Shown one piece after another: positions 44,052 through 54,983 of a stretch of 64,000 nt of DNA. This stretch comes from Darksidea phi (taxonomy: Eukaryota; Ascomycota; Dothideomycetes; Pleosporales; Lentitheciaceae). The stretch covers positions 310,001 through 374,000 of the forward strand of contig JASJFT010000017.1 of assembly GCA_030770425.1 (NCBI GenBank), in the 5' to 3' direction. Under the pieces are notes generated by a model. That model was given only the letters and a program-made list of their open reading frames with translations. It made no database searches and had not been told where the DNA came from. Made by a program: the position numbers and the translations under genes. How positions within the stretch are numbered: the stretch's first letter is position 1; each line of letters begins with the position of its first letter.

Positions 44052-46586
44052 ATGTCCCGCCCCGCCCGTTACGACTTCAAGACGCGCCCGGTAGCCCACC
44101 CGGAGGCGCTAGTCGCTGGCGACAAGTACAGGTTTACCGTCCTGACAGATGGTCTACTGCGCTTTGAGTGGGCCGAAGATGGCCAATTCGAAGACCGCGC
44201 TTCCACCTTCGCCATCAATCGCAAGTTGGCCGTTCCAGACTTCTACGTCTGGGACCGCGGCGACCTACTTGAGATCGTTACCAAGCGCTTCCACGTCGTG
44301 TATAACAAGAAGAAGTTCAGTGCCGCCGGCTTCGTGATACACCTGAAGGGATCAGTCTCGGCGAAGTGGACGTATGGGCAACAGGTCTCCAATTTGGGCG
44401 GCACAACGAGGACCCTGGATCGAGCCAACGGGAGAATACCTCTTGAGCCTGGAGTACTGTCGCGTGAGGGGATGGCTGTGCTGAATGATACAAAGTCGAT
44501 GCTATTTGAGAGCGACGGCTGGATTGCACCCCGCAGGTCTGGAGAGAGGAGCGACGAGTACATTTTCATGTATGGGCACGACTACCGCGATGCGATGGGC
44601 GCATATTTTGCCGTGTCCGGGAGCCAGCCTCTGCTGCCACGATTTGCCATGGGTAACTGGTGGAGCCGCTACCATCGATACGACGAGAAGGAGTACATGG
44701 AGCTGCAAGACCACCTCGACAAGGACAACGTCCCATTGAACGTCGCCGTCGTGGACATGGACTGGCACTTGGTGATACCGGGTGAGGAAATTCCGCTCAA
44801 CGAGAATGGGTGGACGGGTTACACGTGGAACAAGAAATTGTTCCCTGATCCGGATGCTTTCCTGAAGAAGCTTCACGATCGCGGTCTCAAAGTCACACTT
44901 AACTTGCACCCTGCAGATGGCGTTCGGTACTGGGAAGAACAGTACGAGGAAGTCGCAGAATATCTTGGCATCGATCCCGAGAGCAAGAAGCCTGCCAGCT
45001 TTGACTGCACCGACAAGAAGTTCATTGATGCCTACTTTGACATCGTGCACCACCAACATGAGGAAAGAGGCATTGACTTTTGGTGGGTTGACTGGCAGCA
45101 AGGTACTGGATCGAAGATCCCAGGCATAGATCCACTTTGGGTGCTGAACCACTTCCATTTCCTCGACATCGGACGGGGTCGACAACGGCCACTTATTTTC
45201 TCTCGCTTTGGCGGACCTGGTGCGCAGCGATATCAGATTGGCTTCTCTGGAGATACTATCATTACGTGGGACTCATTGCACTTTCAGCCTGAGTTTACGG
45301 CCACGGCATCGAACATTGGATACGGATGGTGGAGTAACGACATTGGTGGACACACAGCCGGTTACAAAGATGATGAATTGGCGACGAGATGGGTGCAGCT
45401 GGGCTGTTGGTCGCCGATTCTTCGCCTGCATTCCGACAACAATCCATTCAATGGACGAGAACCATGGAGATTCGATGTCGAGGCCTGCCAGATCATGGAG
45501 GAGACGCTGCGTCTCCGTCACCGATTGATCCCGTATCTTTACACCATGAACGCCCGCTCAGCATCTAATGACGAGCCTCTCATCACGCCCATGTACTGGG
45601 ACTACCCTGAACAGAACGAAGCATACAATGTTCCAACCCAGTATCGCTTCGGCAGTGAGTTGATTGTGGCTCCAATCACCCAACCGCGCGACAAGATTAC
45701 ACAACTAGGCGTGATCAAAGCTTGGCTCCCACCACATCGCTTCGCAGATATCTGGACCGGCGTCGTCTATGACGGAGATCGCGAACAGCAACTCCACAGG
45801 CCACTTACCCATACCCCAGTTCTCGCTCCTGAAGGCGCCATTATCCCGCTCGATGCTGCCTGGCGCCCCAAGAGCGGCTCGCCAAACCCAGAATCACTCG
45901 AGATCCTCCTTGTTGTTGGTGCAGACGGCTCCTTTGATCTCATTGAGGACGATGGCACAGGGACTAACGCCGATGATGGCGGTTTCCAGATGGTGGAATC
46001 CGATGATGTAGCCATGAAGTCTGACGAGAGCGTCAAGTTCGTGCATACGTCCATCACATACAAGCAATCTACGGGCGTCATCAACATTGGACCCACATAT
46101 CCAGCCGACGACCCAAGCATTCCCAAATCCAGAGAATGGAAGATCCGCCTCATCGCCCACACACCCAGTACTCTCTCCCTCTCCGGAATTCGCTGCATAA
46201 CCACGTCTTCCAAGCGCGCCAAACCCCTCGCCTACGTCACCTCCTCCGTTTCCAACGGCACGCTCATCACTCTCAACTCCGTTCCCACCAACCAATCCAT
46301 CATCATCGAGCTGGGCACTTCCAACCCGCAACTCGACATCCTTGATCCCATCCCGCGCATCTTTGACCTGTTAGACAAGGCGAGCTATGACCTGAACAGG
46401 AAGAGGGATATTTATGGGGTGTTAACTAGGCAAGGGGATTCAGTTATGAAGAAGGTGGCTAACCTGCAGAACATGGGGCTGGAAGCGAGCATAGTAAATG
46501 CTATTTTAGAGTTGTTGTTGGCGGATGCGAGGTATTCAGAGTCGAGTGTGGGGAAGGGGGAGGATGGTGCGTTTGATATGTGTTGA
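44052..46586 (+). CDS. Glycoside hydrolase family 31 alpha-glycosidase
   Basis: Intronless, 844 aa, without a signal peptide. The GH31 barrel contains the nucleophile Asp347 in IDFWWVDWQQG and the acid/base Asp401 in IGFSGDT. VDMDWHL, MGNWWSRYHRYDE, WWSNDIGGHTAGYKDDEL and SPILRLHSDNNPFNGREPWR are further substrate-pocket motifs. N-terminal beta-sandwich and C-terminal beta domains are present. Such enzymes release alpha-linked glucose or xylose residues; the absence of a signal suggests intracellular action. The WWVDWQQG form also occurs in bacterial GH31 groups, which differ from the secreted fungal maltase type (WIDMNE). The last ~70 residues look like an added helical region (LLDKASYDLNRKRDIYGVLT). 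Confidence 0.95.
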   Translation: MSRPARYDFKTRPVAHPEALVAGDKYRFTVLTDGLLRFEWAEDGQFEDRASTFAINRKLAVPDFYVWDRGDLLEIVTKRFHVVYNKKKFSAAGFVIHLKGSVSAKWTYGQQVSNLGGTTRTLDRANGRIPLEPGVLSREGMAVLNDTKSMLFESDGWIAPRRSGERSDEYIFMYGHDYRDAMGAYFAVSGSQPLLPRFAMGNWWSRYHRYDEKEYMELQDHLDKDNVPLNVAVVDMDWHLVIPGEEIPLNENGWTGYTWNKKLFPDPDAFLKKLHDRGLKVTLNLHPADGVRYWEEQYEEVAEYLGIDPESKKPASFDCTDKKFIDAYFDIVHHQHEERGIDFWWVDWQQGTGSKIPGIDPLWVLNHFHFLDIGRGRQRPLIFSRFGGPGAQRYQIGFSGDTIITWDSLHFQPEFTATASNIGYGWWSNDIGGHTAGYKDDELATRWVQLGCWSPILRLHSDNNPFNGREPWRFDVEACQIMEETLRLRHRLIPYLYTMNARSASNDEPLITPMYWDYPEQNEAYNVPTQYRFGSELIVAPITQPRDKITQLGVIKAWLPPHRFADIWTGVVYDGDREQQLHRPLTHTPVLAPEGAIIPLDAAWRPKSGSPNPESLEILLVVGADGSFDLIEDDGTGTNADDGGFQMVESDDVAMKSDESVKFVHTSITYKQSTGVINIGPTYPADDPSIPKSREWKIRLIAHTPSTLSLSGIRCITTSSKRAKPLAYVTSSVSNGTLITLNSVPTNQSIIIELGTSNPQLDILDPIPRIFDLLDKASYDLNRKRDIYGVLTRQGDSVMKKVANLQNMGLEASIVNAILELLLADARYSESSVGKGEDGAFDMC

Positions 46587-47136
46587 TGACCCCCATAGAG
46601 GAGAAGCGATTTTTGTTGCTTAGTGGCGTGGAATGCATGCACGGAAGGTAGCGGGAGTCTACTGCGTATCTTTGTGCGTTTACATAATGTCGTTCAACGA
46701 GATAAGGGGCTACAACAACGAAGGGGCAGAGTTTTTAGATACACTAGAAGCAGTATCCATTTGTGTTCTTGTAGCTCAACAGCATCCGGAATAATGGTCC
46801 GAGTCTCCAGTTCTAAAAGGGGAATACTTCGTATGCCAAGCATGACATGGAACCCTGGCTTAAACATGATCCGCAATTCACGTTCAACGCCGACGCGATA
46901 TCACCAACAGCTTGCAAAAGCCACGCGCTCATAGCTCTCTAGAACTTTACCCGACGACCATCACGGCTCCTAAAATGCCTTCCTAGTCCTCCTACATCAC
47001 CGCTCAATCTCAAACCGCCGCATCTGCGACCCACCTCTCCCACCCGTCCTGACTCTCAACTCCTCCAGAAGCTCCGCCATTCTTTTTCCTCCTCCCCACC
47101 AATTCTCACCTACACATTCCAAACATCTCCATCACC
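46587..47136. other. Intergenic region GH31 / TRS33
   Basis: 550 bp: 3' flank of the GH31 gene and the CT-rich promoter of TRS33 (pyrimidine-rich 47020-47130). No gene seen. Confidence 0.55.
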
Positions 47137-47957
47137 ATGGCACACTCAACGCCCTCCCCCAACCCCGCCGAAGCCCTCACCGACCCCACCGCAACTTTCG
47201 TCAACGCCTCCGCACTCGACTTCCTCCTCATAGAACTCGTCCCCATGGCCTACCGCATAACAAACGACCTCGCCGCGCGAGAAGAAGAGTGGATACATGG
47301 TGGGAGCTCCTCGCGACAGGCAGACAACGACACAACGAGTATGGTGGGTATGAGCGGAGGCGGGGGCGCAGCAGGAGGCGGGGGCGCAGCGACGGTTGAT
47401 GAGGAAGAGGCGAGGGAGGCTGTATTTCATAGGCTGGAGACGCTGGGGTATAGAGTCGGGTTGGGAGTCGTTGAACGGTAAGTCCGTCGGCTGTAGATTA
47501 TCACGGCGTTGTAAGAAAAGCTGACATCCTCTGCCCCAGCGTATCCCGCACATCCCCCCGCCCCCTCGACCCCCTGTCCACCATCAAATTCCTCTGCAAA
47601 GATCTCTGGACCCTCCTCTTTCGCAAACAAATAGATAACCTCAAAACAAACCACCGCGGCATCTACGTCCTAACCGACAACACCTTCAAGCCGCTCACCC
47701 GCATGTCTTTTGATACGAAAAAGTACACAGACGCGCAGTACAATGCAATAGCAGCATCGGCGGCGGCTGCGAGTGGTGATCCCGGGCTAGGGAGGGATGC
47801 GAATACGATTGCGAGGGCCCAGCCGTTCTTGTATTTTCCCGCCGGCGTGGTGAGGGGCTGCCTTGCGGGCTTGGGGGTACAAGCAACGGTCACGGCGGAA
47901 ACGACTGGAATTCCGGCGGCCACCTTTCAGATACGAACGCAAGGGGCGAAAGCGTAA
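47137..47957 (+). CDS. TRS33: TRAPP complex subunit Trs33 (TRAPPC6)
   Basis: Two exons: 47137-47477 and 47540-47957 (252 aa); the 62-nt intron has donor GTAAGT and acceptor CCCCAG. The TRAPP fold is recognisable from ALDFLLIELVPMAYRITNDL, AVFHRLETLGYRVGLGVVER, TIKFLCKDLWTLLFRKQIDN and NHRGIYVLTDNTFKPLTRMS, ending with FPAGVVRGCLAGLGVQATVT. Trs33 pairs with Bet3 in TRAPP complexes, the exchange factors for Ypt1/Rab GTPases in ER-Golgi traffic. Two insertions (a Gly/Ala-rich GGGGAAGGGGAA loop and an Ala-rich loop near 190) make it longer than the yeast protein core. It is convergent with the MDH gene. Confidence 0.93.
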
Positions 47958-48358
47958 GGGGCGAGTGAACTTTTAGGCGTCGATGCGGAACAGGACGTCG
48001 TCTTTTGAGATACCATTCTTAGCGAGCATTGGGTGGAGTACTGGAAACTGAGGGTCCACGATCACAAAACTTATATACTCTGCCACACGCCACGAGCACA
48101 CAAGAGACCGAAACAGGTGTATGATCGTGTTCAGGACGAGTTCATTTCCGACTACCTAGTCAAAGTCACGAACACGTCCAGCCAACCTGAGTACATGCCA
48201 TGCATAGATCGAGTGTCCACCCTCCATTTGTATCCTTGAGTTGATCATTTTCACATGAGGCGTTACCTATCACTTCCTCGCTCTCATAGTCTATCTGCCA
48301 CGCACACATATGAGTATTGTTCCTGTGTACGAGACGAATCGAGGCTGTGTGGGCACAC
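47958..48358. other. Convergent 3' region TRS33 / MDH
   Basis: 401 bp between the two stop codons. No gene or clear repeat. Confidence 0.6.
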
Positions 48359-49648
48359 TCACTTCTGCTCCTTCTGGGGAGGGTTCTGGACAAACTCGAT
48401 GCCCTTGGAGATGTTGCCCTTGAGGCCTGTGTAGCAAGCTTCGAGGAGCTTCTTCTCGGCATCATTGGCGCCGCTCACAACATCGACGGCCTTCTCAGCA
48501 CCGTTGGGCTGATGTGGAGTCAGTAGCCGATCTTGACGGCAGGCATGATCAACTTACGCCGAGCTCGATCGGAACGGAGAAGAAGTCGCAGCCGGTGGTT
48601 TTTGCGATGGAGTCACCTCCAGAAACGCCGGGAAGGTAGACAAAGCTGGGCTCGACAATGCCCTTCTCGCCATTGATGGCCCTGATGACCTTCTCCGCGA
48701 AGCTGATCGTTGTTAGTGTTCGGCCATCTGTTGCAGATCTGATACTGACCGGTAGCCAGCGTAGGCCATGGATAGAGTAGCGGAGCCGGCCCCGTCCTTG
48801 GCCTTGACAACCTCGTCACCGCCGAATTGAACGCCTATCAAATTAGTAGGAATGGGTGTACATGAGTTTGGTGTACTCACGGTTTACGAGAGCATCGAGC
48901 TTGTCAGCGGGAATGTTCACCGACGGCTTGGCCTGGCTGAAAAGAGGCACAATGGTCTCTCCGGAGTGTCCACCGATGACTGGAATGGTGGTCTTTGACG
49001 GGTCCTGCTCGCCAATAACGCTGGCCACAAAGGTCTCGGCGCGGACAACATCGAGGGTGGTGACACCGAACAGCCTCTTGGGGTCGAAGACACCAGCGCG
49101 CTTGAGCACCTCGGCGGCGATGGGAACGGTCGAGTTGACGGGGTTGGAGATGACGAGAATGTATGCCTTAGGGGCGTACTGGGCGATACCCTCGATGAGC
49201 CCCTGAACGATGCCGGCGTTGATCTTGAAGAGATCGTCACGGGTCATGCCAGGCTTGCCTTGGAGATGTCAGTGAGCTCTCGCCGAACAATGCCGGGAGG
49301 AGTGCCTACGGGGAATGCCAGCGGGGATGACGACGATGTCGGCGCCGGTGAAGGCGTGCTTCAGACCATCGTCCTTGGGCAGGTACCCGGTCACGACCTG
49401 TCCAGTTCAGTCTCTGTCCAGGCATGGTGTAGAGGGTTGCGTACAGCGGGCGTGGAGATGTGCGAGATATCGGCAGCAACACCGGGCGTGTTGACGACAT
49501 CGTAGAGGGCGAGCTCCGTGATGGCCTTGTTGGACTTGAGCAGGAGGGACAATGGCTGGCAATTGGTTAGCCGTGGTTGGCAAGCGGTGCAAGATGGACT
49601 CACCTGTCCGATGCCTCCGGAGGCGCCAGCAACAACGGCCTTGACCAT
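48359..49648 (-). CDS. NAD-malate dehydrogenase, cytosolic type
   Basis: Seven exons: 49648-49604, 49555-49445, 49397-49310, 49258-48881, 48834-48750, 48702-48558 and 48508-48359, total 334 codons (333 aa). The N-terminus is [15 protein letters not shown] with [10 protein letters not shown]: the NAD-binding glycine motif begins at residue 8, so there is no mitochondrial presequence. The C-terminus is NPPQKEQK, with no peroxisomal SKL. The active-site His near 179 lies in [27 protein letters not shown] and [14 protein letters not shown] contain substrate-binding Arg and Asn residues. The enzyme interconverts malate and oxaloacetate and takes part in the malate shuttle and gluconeogenesis. It is the most intron-rich gene in the window. 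Its intron positions break every track frame except the central one. Confidence 0.96.
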
Positions 49649-50453
49649 TTTGTTGAGGATCTAAAAGGGATTGATTGCAGAAGGCGGGGTCGTGGATGGG
49701 AGAAGCGAGGATGGAATTGCTGGAGCAGAGGGGAGCAGAAGGGAGCAGAAGGGAACAGAAAACGGGGAGCACCAAAGCCGGTCTGGTGAGGAGGAGAAGC
49801 GAAGATGTCGTCGTGCGGGGGGAGAGAATTTGTGTGTGAGGAGCTTTGGACCACGAGATTGCGCTGTTAGCTGTGACTTGAGTGGGGGAAGGGCCCGGGG
49901 CAAGCCACGAGCACGGGCCAGTGGCGGGGTAGGGGAGGGGGTAGGGCGAGGGTCTAGGCGTCGGTTTCGGTGTGTTGCATATTGGTGGGGAGGGGGGGGA
50001 CGTGTTGGAGGGCCCTTATATCTCCTTCCCTGGGGGCTCGCGGCCTTTGTTTGACGATGATGCCATCATGTCGGAAGGCCTCGGTCCTCTGCAGTGGCCC
50101 GCAGCTGCGAGGGCGGAAGACATTGGACAAGCTCGCATAAGCTGCAGGAACACCCAAGCCGCGCACATATCGCCCCGCAACCGAAGACGCACTCTCTCTA
50201 TCGCATTTGTTTGCTACCTATGTATGTGCCTGCTTGTGTGCCCGCTTGCTTGTCTGCCTGCCAACCTACCTACCTACGCCGCCGACCCTTTCCGCCCTAG
50301 CACGCCTTCCGCGGCCGAACCCGTAGCCGTCAAGTCAGTCCAAACGCCGTCGCCCGGACCGTGCCTAATTACATGTGCCTCGCATCGGGCGAGGAAAACG
50401 CCAACCGTGCCGCATGGCACAAAAGAATCCAGTCTGCTTCATTTTGCCAGTCT
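49649..50453. promoter_or_regulatory. MDH promoter and HAP5 3' flank
   Basis: 805 bp. Next to the MDH start is a purine/pyrimidine-biased tract with the 10-bp tandem repeat at 49721-49760. A G-rich patch (GGGGAGGGGGGGG) lies near 49986, and CCTACCTACCTAC-type short repeats near 50264. No gene seen. Confidence 0.5.
49721..49760. repeat. 10-bp tandem repeat, four units
   Basis: Four in-register 10-bp units (TGGAGCAGAG, GGGAGCAGAA twice, GGGAACAGAA), 73-112 nt upstream of the MDH start codon. On the MDH strand the unit reads TTCTGCTCCC. Confidence 0.9.
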
Positions 50454-51639
50454 CTAGTTTCCAAAATCCTCTCTTTCCCCCTCCGCATCGGCGTCCCCCT
50501 CCGCGTCGTGGGGTCGATAGCCCTGATTCGGGTCTCCAGCCCCAGTGGGATCGGGTCCGCGCTGGCCGACCGGGTACATTTGCTACGGGCGTTAACGGCT
50601 GTCCGTACACCTCTAACCGGCACTTACCGGCTGCTGTCCCATGGGATTGTATACTCCATAGCCTGGGTCGAACATCTGCGGCTGTCCGTATGCGCCGGGG
50701 TCGCCTTGCACCGGGGCAGCGTACATGCCAGGCTGGCGGAAGTCCTCCTGCGGCTGCATATGGGGTGCCATCGGGTAGTCGGGAGGGGGCATCTGGTGCT
50801 GTGCATGTACGCCTTGCTGGGGCAGCGCCCCGGGCGGGACCGTGGGAGCAGACGATGCCACGGCCGTGTTGCTCTGCCCACCGCTCCGTTTATGGGGATG
50901 AGCCTCTTCGCGCGGCACAATGTCGATCAGGAAGTCGAACATGTCAGATTTAGACAGGGCCGATGCAATGTCGGAACGCTGGAGCGTGCGGCGCTTGTTC
51001 TCTTCGGCGTGTATCCATGCGCGCATGGTGAGCTCGGTTATGAATATGTCGCAGCCTTTGGCAAAGAGGATGGGCGCCTCGGCGGATATCATCTTGACTT
51101 CCGGGTCCGCCTTCATGACCTTCTTGATCCGCGCCAGCGGAAGTTGGTGCAGCTTGTAGTCATGCTCGTCCGTCTCTAGCTTTGTGACTTGCTGCTGCCA
51201 ATACGTGTTGAGTATGTCGCGGTACTGTCCCGACAGTCCTTGGTTGACCTGTGCGCATTCAGTATTCGCCTCTCAAGCTACAGTACAACGCGGCCTTCGT
51301 ACATTCTGCCACGAGCCGGTGAACAGCTGTGGATCGGGCGCGTGTCCCTGGGCGGCAATCTGGACCAAAATCAGCGACTGGGGGTGATGACATGAAGGCA
51401 GATGCTCGCGGGGGGACGTACGGCGGCAGAGGCTCCTGGAGCGCGGCTGTTAGCTCAGATCTTGCATCGTGGATCTTGGTGCAATGGCACACGCAAGCAG
51501 ACAGGGCGAACGCACCATAGTGGCCGCCGTTGGCCGGGTCGTAGAGCGGATTGCCGTTCTGGCCGTCGTAGCGACGGGGTGCAGCGGGCGGCTGGCGCAT
51601 CTTATGCTGGCTCTGGGACTGGAGGTTTGTCGGATCCAT
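50454..51639 (-). CDS. hapE: CCAAT-binding factor subunit HAP5/HapE (NF-YC)
   Basis: Five exons: 51639-51516, 51435-51422 (14 nt), 51359-51303, 51248-50628 and 50582-50454, total 314 aa. The histone-fold core is [60 protein letters not shown] and [20 protein letters not shown]; the flank [18 protein letters not shown] is the conserved fungal HAP4/HapX-recruiting side. The microexon GAGCCTCTGCCGCC joins GGHYG to [14 protein letters not shown]. The last exon adds [20 protein letters not shown] to an acidic end. HapE with HapB and HapC binds CCAAT boxes and governs iron, redox and carbon/nitrogen genes. Without the last splice (CCG|GTAAGT..CGTAG) the protein would end early with VSAG. Confidence 0.95.
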
Positions 51640-52586
51640 GATGAGGCTACTGCGCGGACGTGACGCCGTGGCAGGGGTCCGGGTCGGATCGTGGAGCTCG
51701 GTGCGGCTTGCAGTTCGGCGGGATCAGGGCAGCAGAGTAATGCAGGCGGCCCAATGGATGACGGCGGTGGTTGTCGGGGGGGTTGTTTGCGTCGACGTCG
51801 TGGTAGCGGCGAGGAGCGGTCTGAGTGGACGACGGCCGCAAGACGTCAAGCGGGGACGACCGTGCGACGGGCGCGCACAGAGACCTGCGGCGTGTCATCA
51901 GTCACCAGTCCCCTACCGCCTACCATAGCTCTGCGATGCACCATGCGGTTTGTTTACGAGGGGCTACGTACCTGGAGACGGACGAGACGGACGCGACACA
52001 GGGGCTCAAGGTGGTGCCGAGTGCGAAGTGGGTTGCCAATCGGAGGGAAGAAATGCGTACGACGCGGCTGTAGGAGCCAGGGACAAAGTCAGCGCTATTC
52101 GCACAATCTCTCAGGACTCTCAGACGGTCTCTCGAAACGCTTTCTCAGACGAGCAGTGGTGCCCGCGATCAGGCGGGACACGGAGCAGGTGCGGCTTATG
52201 TATATATCCATCGCTGCCGCACGTCGCACAAGATATGCCGCCCCCGTCACATCTCATCTTTCACACGCGACTGCAGACTCGAGCATGGCGAGGCAACACA
52301 TTCACACCGAGCCACTGCCATCGACGAGGGCGCGCGCCGTGATTGGCCCGGCCTGCGGGATGCGGTGCCCCCATTGGCCACGCGAGCATTCGGCCAGGGC
52401 TGCGATGAGTTGTCAGTCCGGACGCAAGAAGTCCTCGGCCACGCCAGCGTGCATTGTCATCCTCATCATCGTCGTTATCTGCGCTTGGAGCAGCACTGAG
52501 CGGTGCGAGTGCCAAGAGCGGCCCGTGCGCCTCCAAAACTCGCCTTGAATTTTCTCCCACCTTCTGCTTCCGCCCGCAACGTCGAC
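51640..52586. promoter_or_regulatory. Divergent promoter region hapE / FCF2 with CCAAT boxes
   Basis: 947 bp. CCAAT or its complement occurs at 51751-51755, 52036-52040, 52342-52346 and 52373-52377. Long plus-strand frames here (up to 285 codons) are Arg/Ala-rich and lack motifs; I treat them as non-coding. Confidence 0.55.
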
Positions 52587-53501
52587 ATGGCCCTCCTGCC
52601 AGCGCATCAGCGCCTGCTCGCCGACGAGAATGATGAGGAACTCACAGACGACCAGGTGCGGGAGCTCCTCGAAGATGCGTCCCGCCGAATGCGCGAAAGG
52701 CAGGCGGCCCGCCAACCCACGTCCACGTCCCATGTGCCGTTCAAGCTCCCCAAGTTGAAGCCGGGCCACATCGCCGACACCTACACCAAGACCGAGGGAA
52801 ACATCACACGGTTAGACTCCGCGAAGCTGGTCAGCAAGCGCCATCACGTTTTGGCAAACGGCACCAAGAAGATTGAAGATCCTATCGCCATCAAGCGGCA
52901 AAAGAAAGAGGTATGTGGGCATTCTGCCCGAGCACGAGCATTTGCGTCCTGCCGTTGATGATAATTATCCCAATCGCTTCTGAGCAGACTCCGGTCCCGT
53001 CTTGGGTTCCTCCCTGCACCACTGAGGGTTTCTTTATCATAGTTACACTGAGGCAATCCACTACTTCTACCGATATTCTCTAATATGTCAATAACTTCGC
53101 TGACCGTCACAAAGGAGAAGAAGGCCACTGCTGGCTCCGACTGGTACAACTTGCCCCGGACCGAACTGACACCCGAGCTGCGTCGCGACCTCCAGCTGTT
53201 GAAGATGCGCAACGTGCTCGACCCGAAGCGGCACTACAAAAAGTCCGACTCCAAGTCAGATGTGCCTGCCTTCAGCCATGTCGGCACCATCGTCGAGGGC
53301 CCAACCGAGTACTACAACAGCCGCATCAACAAGAAGGACCGGAAACAGACCTTCGTAGACGAGGTGCTCGCGCAGGAAGAGTCGTCAGGCAAATTCAAGA
53401 AAAAGTACGACGACATTCTGAAGTCCAAGTCCAGTGGAAAGAAGGCGTTTTACAAAGCACTCAAGGCCAAGCGCAACAAAGGCAAGGTCATCAAGCCGTG
53501 A
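52587..53501 (+). CDS. FCF2: rRNA-processing protein Fcf2
   Basis: Two exons: 52587-52910 and 53115-53501 (236 aa). The 204-nt intron is long for this region, with donor GTATGT and acceptor CACAAAG. The second exon encodes the Fcf2 domain: ATAGSDWYNLPRTELTPELR, RDLQLLKMRNVLDPKRHYKK, VGTIVEGPTEYYNSRINKKD and a basic end KALKAKRNKGKVIKP. The N-terminal half is charged (LLADENDEELTDDQVRELLE). Fcf2 is an essential nucleolar factor for 18S rRNA maturation within the SSU processome. A middle exon inside the intron is conceivable but not needed, since the direct join keeps the frame and the domain start. Confidence 0.92.
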
Positions 53502-53696
53502 TGAAGGTGTCAGCAACAGTCGAGGATCTATCTCGTCTTCACGAAGGTCCACCTGCGCACCGGGATTTCGATCCAAGGCTGGGGAAACTTGCAGTCACAT
53601 CGTTATCACGAGGGATTGCAGTTGCTATTGTGAAGCTTTTGGGTCGTGACGTGCATGGTAAGTTGGTTTATCGCCCACGAAACCCACGCCGACTCA

Positions 53697-54983
53697 TTAA
53701 TCCTCGTGCAGATCAGAGAGTATCTGCTTCACCAAGGCCTGCATGTCCTTTGCTGCCTCCCTACCCGCTTCCAAGACCTCCATGTGGTTTGCTTTGCCTT
53801 TGCTCAGATATTGATCAAGCTCCTTCTTCGCCATCGCCTGAATGGCTGCATCATTGCCATGGACCCCTGCTTCAAGAATGGCTTTGTTGGTTACTAGGCT
53901 GAAAGCCAGCACCCTGATACCCGCATGCCGAGCCACAACGATCTCTGGAACGGTAGACATTCCGACAACATCTGCTCCTAGCGTCCGCAGCATTCTGCAC
54001 TCAGCTCTCGTCTCATAGCTACAAACCATTAGCTCTTCAGAAAAATCAAACGATTGAGAGGTTCGTATCCTGACAACACTTACGTCGGCCCTGCTACGAA
54101 CGCATAGACCCCCTCGTGTATCCGCCTCTTCTGCTGGTCTAGACCTAGCTTCTGCCATGCCTTGTGCGTCCGCCGTCTGAGGTCAAGATCATATGCATCG
54201 GATAGCGGCGGGAATCGCACGCCAAACTCGTCGATGTTTGGGCCTCGCAATGGGTGAATGCCCACGAGGCCGGCCATATTGAGGTGCTGTTTGTATCTGT
54301 CAGCAGTTCAACTTGCCCGTCCAGAACAACACCTCATACATCATTCAAGCACACAATATCTCCCACTTCGTAGTTTTCATTGAGGCCACCAGCTGCATTC
54401 GTAACTGTAAAATGTCAGTCTACCTGCCTGGTAGCTCTTTAGCAGCATCAACACACCAATCATGGTCTCTACGCCTAGCAGTTTGCAAACGCGGGTTGCG
54501 AACGTGACCAGGTCCATTGTGTGACCCTCGTAAAAGCTAAGAACGTCAACATGCATACTTGATGAAGTAGTGATCCTGGTCTTCGAGCTCCGTTCGGATC
54601 AGTGACTGACTGTGCTCGTCCGACAAGAAGCGCGACAGGCGTCTTCTGTGGCCCCAATTGCCCAAATACAAAGTTTCCTGCATGGCCCTGGACTGATTCC
54701 CAAAATATCAGCAACCAGGATGCTCTTGAGCAGTAGTCAGACAGTGATTCCACCTGCACTCAAACTCACCAGTGCTTCGAGGGAAATTAGGAATTGTCGT
54801 ATATGCCAGCTCAACTTTGGGATCCGAGTCGATAGTATCCACTAGCCCTCCGAGGCCGGAGCCGCACACGATGGCAACTTTGGGGTCCTGCAAGACGTCT
54901 GGAAGCTTGGAGCGCACATAGGTAGCCGTCTCCAATGCCCGCCTGTAGGCATTTGGGGCGGCGAGGGCGTCCATGGTATCCAT
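53697..54983 (-). CDS. PNP1: Purine nucleoside phosphorylase
   Basis: Six exons: 54983-54770, 54692-54611, 54536-54457, 54404-54340, 54286-54084 and 54018-53697, total 322 codons (321 aa). Motifs: [10 protein letters not shown] (phosphate loop), [26 protein letters not shown] across a junction, [28 protein letters not shown], and the signature [20 protein letters not shown] followed by [16 protein letters not shown]. It is the trimeric family that cleaves inosine and guanosine with phosphate to base plus ribose-1-phosphate, in purine and nicotinamide-riboside salvage. The start MDTMDAL has a second ATG three codons in. It is divergent from RSM10 by 225 bp. Confidence 0.96.

Noticed and set aside
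43527..44099. Minus-strand frame of 190 codons upstream of GH31
   Set aside because: Overlaps the GH31 start, Arg/Pro/Gly-rich, no recognisable family.
50361..51179. Plus-strand frame of 272 codons
   Set aside because: Antisense to the HAP5 histone-fold exons, which are clearly coding on the minus strand.
51691..52548. Plus-strand frame of 285 codons upstream of FCF2
   Set aside because: Composition is Arg/Ala/Ser-rich as expected from GC-rich non-coding DNA, no motif, and it lies in the hapE/FCF2 promoter region.
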